Source: Phycisphaeraceae bacterium
Lineage (GTDB): Bacteria > Planctomycetota > Phycisphaerae > Phycisphaerales > UBA1924
Length of the DNA stretch: 8,168 bases
NCBI GenBank assembly: GCA_009827215.1
Contig: WUAJ01000102.1
Coordinates: 1-8,168 of the forward strand
Direction: 5' to 3'
Within the stretch, counting starts at the first letter, position 1. Every line of letters starts with the position of its first letter. Below the pieces are notes generated by a model. The model searched no databases. It was not told where the DNA came from and saw only the letters and a program-made list of their open reading frames with translations. Shown in pieces: positions 1 through 5,025 of this stretch. A program made the position numbers and the translations under genes.

Positions 1-636
1 CTCGAACTGCTTGCCCATCTGCCAGTGCGCCTGATCGGTCTTTGCAAAGACGATGCACCCCGAGGTGTTGCGATCAAGACGATGCACCACGCCGGGACGC
101 GCGAACTCCTCGCCGACGGAGGACAGTTCGCCGCTGGAGTTGATCTGGAAGTGATGCACCAGCGCGTTGAGCATCGTGCCTCTGTTTTCAGCACGCGCCG
201 GATGCACAATGATGTCCGGCTGCTTGTTGAGCACCAAAATATGCTCATCCTCGTACAGTACATCGAGCGGGATCGGATCGGGTTCGATCTCACCAGAGGG
301 CGGAGGCGGAATCACCAGCTCGATCGTGTCGCCGTCTTTGAGTTTCGTAGAGGGTTTGGCGGTCTTGCCGTTGACCGTCGCCCCACCGTCTGCCATGAGG
401 TTCTGCAGTTGGTTTCGGCTCATGAAGGTCACACGAGTCGTAAGATATTTATCCAGACGAGTACTCAGTGACGAACGCGAGATCTCGAAACGAACGCGCA
501 CGAGAAACTCGTCATCCCCATCCTGTCGTGCTTGGTCATACGCTGATCGGACCGCATCCGGATCGACCTTCCCCCCCGGCAGGATCAGGTCGGGGGTTGT
601 CTGTTCGGGCGCGGATTGATCGCCCGACTCACTCAC
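1..636 (-). CDS. RluA-family pseudouridine synthase with S4 domain (C-terminus cut off by window edge)
   Basis: Converts uridine to pseudouridine in RNA, probably 23S rRNA as for RluD/RluC relatives; the exact target cannot be told from sequence. 212 residues are visible and perhaps 100 are missing at the left edge. An N-terminal extension of about 55 polar residues precedes an S4 RNA-binding domain at about residues 58-107 (RLDKYL at 60-65, then a SRNQLQ helix and VNGK). The catalytic domain begins with YEDEHILVLNK and contains the HRLDRNTSG motif, which carries the catalytic aspartate (D188). The usual NKP-A-G turn reads NKQPD here. The GTG start at 634-636 is chosen because it overlaps the TGA of the upstream gene in GTGA, and a TGA at 643-645 closes the frame just upstream. 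No strong Shine-Dalgarno is visible, which fits translational coupling. Family assignment is firm; the subfamily and start are less so. Confidence 0.9.
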   Translation of the reverse strand, partial: MSESGDQSAPEQTTPDLILPGGKVDPDAVRSAYDQARQDGDDEFLVRVRFEISRSSLSTRLDKYLTTRVTFMSRNQLQNLMADGGATVNGKTAKPSTKLKDGDTIELVIPPPPSGEIEPDPIPLDVLYEDEHILVLNKQPDIIVHPARAENRGTMLNALVHHFQINSSGELSSVGEEFARPGVVHRLDRNTSGCIVFAKTDQAHWQMGKQFE

Positions 637-1469
637 GGCGACTCAGACTCTGAATCTTCAGAAGTTGTTTCAGCGTCTGCATCATCTTCATCTTCGCTCG
701 ACTCGACATCGGATTCCGCGTCTGCCTCCTCGGTCGCTTGTGGAAGCTCTTCAACCTCTTCGCCTGGGAGCGAGACAAGGTCTTCCCGGCTCGGAAGCGT
801 CAAGTCCGCATCGTACGATCCCAACGCATCGATCCGCATCTGCGCGTAGTTCGCGAGCGCCGGCATCGAGATCGAGTTCGCGACAGCCATCGCACGCTCG
901 TACGAAGCTCTCGCGGCATCAAAATCACGCTTGCACTCATCGATCGCTCCCGCTCGCACAAGCGCGTGGAGCACGAAAATTTCTTTGCCGACCACATCGG
1001 TGTTAGTCGTGATCACATCTTGCACCAGATCGTCCGCTTGATCGAGGTACACCTGACGCTGACCATCGTCGAGCGCGTCGTTCTCATCGAGCGGCCCACC
1101 GGTCAAGGGAGAGATCTGAGCACCAGGCTGAACCCCACGCACAAATGCGGAGATATACAAATCTGCAGTGGTGAGTTTCGCGATCTGCGAAACAGATTTC
1201 ACACCTGTGTATTCCTCAGCGAGTGCGTTGAGCGAAGCCGGCGATGGATTCCCGCCAACGGTCGCTGCATGGAGATCACCAAACGCTTGATCGATCTTCT
1301 CGATCTTCTTGCGTTCCATCCATCCGAGTCCTGCCCAGACCAGAGCCGCGATCGCGATGACGAGAATCACCGGCGAGCTCCACTTGTTTAGGAAGTCGAT
1401 AAACTCTTTATTGATCCGCGAGTCTTCCAACCCAGCGCCGGCGCGAATTTCTGTTTGACGATCGTCCAT
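633..1469 (-). CDS. Single-pass membrane protein with TPR-like domain and acidic tail (YfgM-like architecture)
   Basis: 278 residues. A short cytoplasmic N-terminus (about 1-32) is followed by one membrane segment at about 33-50 (PVILVIAIAALVWAGLGW) and then by MERKK. The rest is helical and resembles tetratricopeptide repeats, clearest at about 161-215 (KRDFDAARASYERAM). Residues 236-278 form an acidic tail with 21 Asp or Glu out of 43 and no Lys or Arg. The order (short N-terminus, one membrane helix, TPR region) matches YfgM, a chaperone-like partner of the Sec translocon in gamma-proteobacteria. That likeness is architectural only and the function is inferred. The ATG start has AGGA five to six bases upstream (1475-1478). 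The stop codon overlaps the start of the pseudouridine synthase gene, so the two are probably co-transcribed. It could equally be a generic TPR scaffold. Confidence 0.85.
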   Translation of the reverse strand: MDDRQTEIRAGAGLEDSRINKEFIDFLNKWSSPVILVIAIAALVWAGLGWMERKKIEKIDQAFGDLHAATVGGNPSPASLNALAEEYTGVKSVSQIAKLTTADLYISAFVRGVQPGAQISPLTGGPLDENDALDDGQRQVYLDQADDLVQDVITTNTDVVGKEIFVLHALVRAGAIDECKRDFDAARASYERAMAVANSISMPALANYAQMRIDALGSYDADLTLPSREDLVSLPGEEVEELPQATEEADAESDVESSEDEDDADAETTSEDSESESP

Positions 1470-1516
1470 AGTGCTTCCTGATCAAACCAAGACAAAGGAC
1501 CGATCCCTGTGGATAA

Positions 1517-1532
1517 GTCACTTTCAAGTGAC
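1517..1532. promoter_or_regulatory. 16-base palindrome upstream of the TPR gene, possible operator
   Basis: GTCACTT-TC-AAGTGAC is a dyad with perfect 7-base arms and a 2-base centre. It lies 48 bases upstream of the TPR-gene ATG, inside the 118-base gap after the GTPase gene. The centre is too short for a stable full hairpin, so a dimeric protein binding site is more likely than a terminator. A TAATAT hexamer on the minus strand (1554-1559) could be a -10 element, with only a poor CTGACA-like -35 about 20 bases before it. If that is right, the palindrome would lie just downstream of the transcription start. The promoter assignment is weak; the palindrome itself is directly visible. Confidence 0.4.
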
Positions 1533-1587
1533 CATCGCATGAATCGGGGGGAGATATTAGCTCAGAAATGCCTTCTGTGTGTCAGGA

Positions 1588-2541
1588 TCACCAGAATCGC
1601 CACGCTTTGGGGGTGCTCAGCTCTGCAGGATCGACCAGCCGATCACGGATCCCGCGGACCACACCATCGATCCCCTCACTGGATTTCACGCTGCACAGGT
1701 AGTCCGTCGAGCATTTCGAGTCCCCTAAGTCACTCCGCATCCCGATCCGAATGATCGTCGTCTGATCAGCGATATGAGCCGAGAGTCGAGGATCAAGCGC
1801 CCCAAGTGCATCATCATGATCAATCGCATGAACGACCAGATCCGCTCGCTGAATCACAGGCTCAAGCACACCCAGCTCTTCCCCCACTTCCACGCGTTCA
1901 TCAATCCCAGGCGTGTCCACCCAACGAACAACCAACCCCGCGAGATCGAGCATCACTCCTAAGTGATCCCGCGTCGTCCCGGCATGATCCGACACCATCG
2001 CAATCGATGATCCCGCGAGCGCGTTGACCAATGACGATTTTCCGATATTCGCTCGCCCCACAGCAACAACCAACGGCGGATCGATCAGATGCCTCAGCGT
2101 CGAACCACGCTCCACAGTTTCTTCATCGGAGACAGCTCTCCAGAGTTCAGGTTGATTGAGCAACACATCCACCGCGAGCGGACTTGGACTCTTTGATAAT
2201 GCGTCGAGCATTCGCGCTTCATGGATATCTCCAGCCTCAGGATACTTGCGCAACAGATCCGACTCTTTGCGGATCGGAATGCCGACATCGACAAGCGCCT
2301 CCGATATCACGCGTGTATTCCCGATCCCGCCGTGCGGCATCAGCATGAGCGTGCGCTCATCGAATCGAGCAAACAACGCATCATCCAATCCCAACACAGA
2401 CCGCAGCGAGATCTCACCCACTCGCATAGGTGACATCTTCAAGACATCGAACACACCATCCAAGTCGTCAGAGCGCACAGAAACCACAGAGACCGCACCA
2501 ACAGCGTTGCTCGGCGTATCAATGGTGTGCGACGCGTTCAT
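1588..2541 (-). CDS. MnmE/TrmE-like GTPase, short form without the C-terminal tRNA-modifying motif
   Basis: 317 residues counted from the ATG at 2539-2541. The N-terminal part (about 1-90) resembles the MnmE N-terminal domain, opening with NAVGAVSVVSV and containing PHGG at 69-72. The G domain spans about 156-300. It contains G1 GRANIGKSS (162-170), G2 AGTTRD (187-192), G3 DTPG (209-212) and a G5-like SVKSSEG (284-290). The G4 position reads MRSD (268-271) instead of NKxD. MnmE proteins are normally about 450 residues and end in a CxGK motif with a catalytic cysteine. This protein ends in KAWRFW soon after the G domain and has little of the helical domain. It is therefore unlikely to do the standard tRNA wobble-uridine modification alone, and its role is unknown. 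The start overlaps the coaX stop in TGATG; a GTG one codon upstream (2542-2544) is an alternative. Confidence 0.88.
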   Translation of the reverse strand: MNASHTIDTPSNAVGAVSVVSVRSDDLDGVFDVLKMSPMRVGEISLRSVLGLDDALFARFDERTLMLMPHGGIGNTRVISEALVDVGIPIRKESDLLRKYPEAGDIHEARMLDALSKSPSPLAVDVLLNQPELWRAVSDEETVERGSTLRHLIDPPLVVAVGRANIGKSSLVNALAGSSIAMVSDHAGTTRDHLGVMLDLAGLVVRWVDTPGIDERVEVGEELGVLEPVIQRADLVVHAIDHDDALGALDPRLSAHIADQTTIIRIGMRSDLGDSKCSTDYLCSVKSSEGIDGVVRGIRDRLVDPAELSTPKAWRFW

Positions 2542-3398
2542 CACTCGTCATCGTCTTCGTCAATCAACTTCGTGCACGCGACGCGGATCCCCTGCAACTG
2601 CAGATCAGGAACGAAGGTGTCGATCAGCTCATCCCCCTCAAGCACTCCCAGGTCGCCACCCGTCACGATGGTCTGTGGATACGCTTGGTAATGCTCCGCA
2701 TAACGCTCAGTTAGCGTTCGCACAGCGCCACGGATCGCATAAGTCACCCCCAACAAGATCGCTTCATCGGTCTGCTTTGCTGGCTCATTTGATCCAGCAT
2801 CCAGCTTGCGATAGGTGAGCTTCGGGAGATTCGCCGTCGAGTCATGCAGCGATGAAAGCATCATCGAGATCCCAGGCAGGATTGCTCCGCCGTGGAAGAC
2901 ACCAGTGCCATCAACAAAGTCGATCGTGACCGCAGTCCCGATGTCAATCACTACACATGCTTGATTGAGCGTATCGAACGCACCAAGCGCACAGAGCAAT
3001 CGATCCTGACCCACAGTCATCTCGCCCGACTCCGTCAGTGTGTGATGGATTGGGATCTGGAAGTCTCTCCCGAATCGGTAGGTTGGGAAAGACACCACAT
3101 CGTGCAGGGCACGCTCGATCTCATCCGCGTGCTTGGGATGAACACCTGCGATGACAACCGTTGGCTGATCCGCTGAGAGCTCTCCCAATGAGTCGGAGAT
3201 CTCTTTGACCCGCTGAGCAATCCCCGCGGAATCGCTGGATTCGAACGACTGGGGGTTCAGACATTCCTTGTTGCCTCCAGAGAACGACCCCACGCGAGTA
3301 CGCGTGTTGCCCACAGCGATCGCGATGAGTGACCCGATCTGGATCGGAGCGGATTCTGATTGGTCTTCGGAAGGTCTCAGTGAGTCGTCTTGGATCAT
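2541..3398 (-). CDS. coaX: Type III pantothenate kinase
   Basis: Phosphorylates pantothenate with ATP in the first committed step of coenzyme A synthesis; cytoplasmic, normally a dimer with the ASKHA fold. 285 residues from the ATG at 3396-3398. Visible family motifs are VGNTRTR (29-35), the GQDR motif (130-133) with the presumed catalytic base D132, IDIGTAVT (151-158), GGAILPG (170-176), QTDEAILLG (209-217) and TGGD (246-249). The first motif is usually D-x-G-N-T, but the Asp is Ala (A28) here. The C-terminus is acidic (DEDDDE). The ATG has about 25 extra residues before the conserved core and no clear Shine-Dalgarno. A TTG at 3428 would extend the protein by ten residues and is judged less likely. 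The stop overlaps the start of the GTPase gene, so the two are probably one transcript. The kinase family is confidently assigned. Confidence 0.92.
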   Translation of the reverse strand: MIQDDSLRPSEDQSESAPIQIGSLIAIAVGNTRTRVGSFSGGNKECLNPQSFESSDSAGIAQRVKEISDSLGELSADQPTVVIAGVHPKHADEIERALHDVVSFPTYRFGRDFQIPIHHTLTESGEMTVGQDRLLCALGAFDTLNQACVVIDIGTAVTIDFVDGTGVFHGGAILPGISMMLSSLHDSTANLPKLTYRKLDAGSNEPAKQTDEAILLGVTYAIRGAVRTLTERYAEHYQAYPQTIVTGGDLGVLEGDELIDTFVPDLQLQGIRVACTKLIDEDDDE

Positions 3399-3515
3399 GA
3401 GGGAAGCGTAGACACAGAGCGGATTCAAAGAGTCCCCAGAAGCTCCGCAGGCACGAATCTGGGATGGAGTCTACCCTTCAGGATGCCGATAATACGGCTG
3501 GAGGCGCTCGACCCG

Positions 3516-4535
3516 ATGTCACGATGCTTAGCAGATGAATCCATTGCCCGGAAAACGATCCAAGGATTCGATTTCCCGCTTGGTGTTTATCCAGTTGAGC
3601 CCATGAAGCCACAAGAGGGGTACAACTCCGACTTCGAGCAAGCGGACGGCGACGACGGCATCGAGGATGTCGAAGCGTGGCCCGATCGCTATGTCTACGA
3701 CATCGTCATCAGCGCCCAAAGACTGCACGCACTCTGGGTACAGATCTTCGCGCTTATGCCGGGACGCGTGTATCCGATCTTGGATTACATCGGACACGAC
3801 TGCTACCGCGAGATTGACCCCTACATCGCGTACGAACCTATCGGACAGGAACGCGTCACCAACTTCCTCCAGCGCTACCACGACTTCTTCTTCGAAGACG
3901 GCATGGTGGGATTCGGAGCCGTCTCTGAAGACCCATTCTTCTACGCGTTTGTCGATGAGCACAAAATACTGACCATCCGTGTTGAACCTGAGCTGTGTCC
4001 GAAGATCGAACAACTCCTTGCTTCATTTGGCATCGAAGCGGTCGATGAGCCCGCAGGCGCCGACGCCGCGGCTCATGAGCATCGATCGGTGCTGATCTCT
4101 CCCAAAGACCGTCCCGATCTGCTCAATGCGGATGAAATTGTGGAAGCCGCTCGTCATCACTGGGGATTGGTCCTTAATGTCGATCCGGAATCAAACCTGG
4201 ATGATGAGGGAAACGATCTGGGGATCACGCCGTTCCGTTGCCTTCTCCGCTACGAGACCGACCAGAACCCGACCGCCCAGTATGCCGAGGTCCTCTGTAC
4301 CGCAGCATCAATCCACGAAGCGGAGTCGCTGGCGCTCGAAGCGATCGAGCAACTTATTGAGGAGCCAGATACGGACAAGTCAACGACTGATATCTACCTG
4401 CTCAGTGCGGATCGCGTTGAGCCGAAGGACATCAGCGTTGAACCCGAGAATTCTAAAAGTCCTAAACCGCTTCCCAAGAAGTACTTGCAGCAACAGTCCA
4501 TTCTGAGTGCTCGCTGGCTCACAGGCACCAAATAA
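3516..4535 (+). CDS. Uncharacterised soluble acidic protein
   Basis: I do not recognise this protein. From the ATG at 3516 it has 339 residues, with no signal peptide or membrane helix. Residues about 33-56 are acidic and probably a loop. Residues 59-173 form a compact domain rich in aromatics: RYVYD, QRLHALWVQIF, MPGRVYPILDYIGHD, DPYIAYE, RYHDFFFEDG and EDPFFYAFVDEHKILTI. An acidic linker leads to a second region with helices such as DEIVEAARHHWGLVLNV and an ITPFRCLLRYE strand followed by a long Glu-rich helix. The C-terminal 30 residues are basic and polar. GGAGG at 3500-3504, eleven bases before the ATG, favours this start. An in-frame ATG at 3483 and a TTG at 3390 also exist; the TTG would overlap the divergent coaX gene. 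The strand is opposite to coaX, with a 117-base gap in which no clear promoter could be picked out. Confidence 0.78.
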   Translation: MSRCLADESIARKTIQGFDFPLGVYPVEPMKPQEGYNSDFEQADGDDGIEDVEAWPDRYVYDIVISAQRLHALWVQIFALMPGRVYPILDYIGHDCYREIDPYIAYEPIGQERVTNFLQRYHDFFFEDGMVGFGAVSEDPFFYAFVDEHKILTIRVEPELCPKIEQLLASFGIEAVDEPAGADAAAHEHRSVLISPKDRPDLLNADEIVEAARHHWGLVLNVDPESNLDDEGNDLGITPFRCLLRYETDQNPTAQYAEVLCTAASIHEAESLALEAIEQLIEEPDTDKSTTDIYLLSADRVEPKDISVEPENSKSPKPLPKKYLQQQSILSARWLTGTK

Positions 4536-4561
4536 ACAAAGTAGCTCGTGATTTCAGAGCA

Positions 4562-4667
4562 CAAATCAAGATCAACCTTGCTTCTCGATTGGTTGATTGA
4601 GCATCCATTGCAGTGCTGGGCCGAGAATGCGAATTCTCTGGATCCGCAAGCAACCCATCTTGATTTG
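4562..4667 (+). other. Candidate three-way-junction RNA fold
   Basis: An outer perfect 11-base stem pairs 4562-4572 with 4657-4667 (CAAATCAAGAT with ATCTTGATTTG). After a small internal loop, TTGCTT at 4578-4583 pairs with AAGCAA at 4648-4653. The junction inside holds two arms. One is a 7-base-pair hairpin, 4584-4590 with 4595-4601, containing two G-U pairs and a GGTT loop. The other starts with ATCCA at 4603-4607 pairing with TGGAT at 4639-4643 and ends in a 6-base-pair hairpin, 4623-4628 with 4633-4638, capped by a GCGA (GNRA-type) tetraloop. All helices are nested without conflict. It was found by eye and without any energy calculation or comparison, so its reality as an RNA is uncertain. 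Confidence 0.3.
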
Positions 4668-4688
4668 CGATCGAATAGAGAACACATC

Positions 4689-4728
4689 ACCAGTGTGCAC
4701 GGCCCCGCTTTCGTGCTCTAACACTGGT
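4689..4728 (+). repeat. Imperfect 13-base-pair hairpin
   Basis: ACCAGTGT (4689-4696) pairs with ACACTGGT (4721-4728). Continuing inward, GCACG (4697-4701) pairs with CGTGC (4712-4716), leaving a four-base bulge (TCTA) on the right arm and a ten-base loop. No T-run follows on either strand, so a terminator is not supported. The sequence pairing is certain; its role is not known. Confidence 0.45.
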
Positions 4729-4758
4729 CGATACGGGACAACGAAAGACACAACTTCC

Positions 4759-4778
4759 GAGATCAGACCTCTGGTCTC
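4759..4778 (+). repeat. 8-base-pair hairpin with four-base loop
   Basis: GAGATCAG (4759-4766) pairs with CTGGTCTC (4771-4778) around the loop ACCT. One of the eight pairs (4763 with 4774) is G-U on the plus strand. It is part of the same hairpin-rich gap. Confidence 0.4.
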
Positions 4779-4932
4779 ACTACGAACCGCACAAGAAGGC
4801 CAAAAACTCGGCATCAGCAATGGCGATATTGGGGATCAAATTCATGCCAACCATTTGCGATTTCACTCCGACGCCGGTATTGTCCCTCCCTACGGTTCGC
4901 GAGCGTCGTTTGGCGCGCATGAAAGCCGTTGT

Positions 4933-4955
4933 GCGGGTACGATGATAGTGCCCGC
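4933..4955 (+). repeat. 8-base-pair GC-rich hairpin with seven-base loop
   Basis: GCGGGTAC (4933-4940) pairs with GTGCCCGC (4948-4955) around the loop GATGATA, including one G-U pair (4938 with 4950). It ends 70 bases before the secretin start codon. No T-run follows, so it does not look like an intrinsic terminator. Confidence 0.4.
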
Positions 4956-4976
4956 TCACCATAAGTAGATACAGGA

Positions 4977-5016
4977 CCGTTCGACACCACTGTCGGCACA
5001 AACACATTGAACGGAG
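4977..5016 (+). promoter_or_regulatory. Ribosome binding site of the secretin gene with a stem that could mask it
   Basis: GGAG at 5013-5016 lies nine bases before the ATG at 5026 and is the best Shine-Dalgarno near the start. CCGTTC (4977-4982) is the exact complement of GAACGG (5009-5014), which covers the first half of that site. Between the arms a small hairpin, CGACA (4982-4986) with TGTCG (4991-4995), can also form and would bring the arms together; it shares base 4982 with the outer stem. This suggests that translation could be controlled by folding of the leader, but a six-base arm is short and may be chance. Confidence 0.4.
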
Positions 5017-5025
5017 TGATTCCGG

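Larger units (their letters stand above)
4536..5025 (+). other. 490-base gene-free stretch rich in inverted repeats, candidate structured leader or non-coding RNA
   Basis: No reading frame here has a good ribosome binding site, a recognisable motif, or a start-to-stop span that fits the flanks. It does hold at least five inverted repeats able to form RNA stems (listed separately). Several include a G-U pair when read on the plus strand that would be an A-C mismatch on the minus strand. This favours a plus-strand transcript, in line with the genes on either side, although I looked for plus-strand pairing first. No run of T follows any stem, so none looks like a rho-independent terminator. Signature sequences of tmRNA, RNase P RNA or SRP RNA were not seen. 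The alternative is the decayed remains of a minus-strand gene. Confidence 0.4.

Noticed and set aside
25..471. Open frame on the plus strand opposite the pseudouridine synthase
   Set aside because: The minus strand carries clear S4 and HRLDR motifs over the same bases.
738..1391. Open frame of 217 codons on the plus strand opposite the TPR gene
   Set aside because: Very Arg- and His-rich translation with no domain; the minus-strand gene has a membrane segment, ribosome binding site and coupled neighbour.
1558..1565. TAGCTCAG, which resembles a tRNA D-arm
   Set aside because: No GGTTCGAATCC-type T-arm or matching acceptor stem follows within tRNA length.
3390..3428. Longer TTG starts for coaX (3428) and for the divergent gene (3390)
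   Set aside because: Together they would make the two divergent genes overlap and leave no promoter space; internal ATG starts fit better.
3528..4013. Open frame of 161 codons on the minus strand opposite the uncharacterised gene
   Set aside because: Low-complexity sequence without motifs, and the plus-strand frame is longer with a better ribosome binding site.
4689..4728. Rho-independent terminator after the uncharacterised gene
   Set aside because: The stem lies more than 150 bases after the stop and has no T-run on either side.
4572..4820. Open frame of 82 codons on the minus strand in the hairpin-rich gap
   Set aside because: Its end looks somewhat protein-like, so a decayed gene cannot be ruled out, but there is no Shine-Dalgarno, no recognisable motif, and continuation upstream needs frame changes.
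4597..4968. Open frame of 123 codons on the plus strand in the same gap
   Set aside because: No ribosome binding site or motif, and it runs through three of the inverted repeats.
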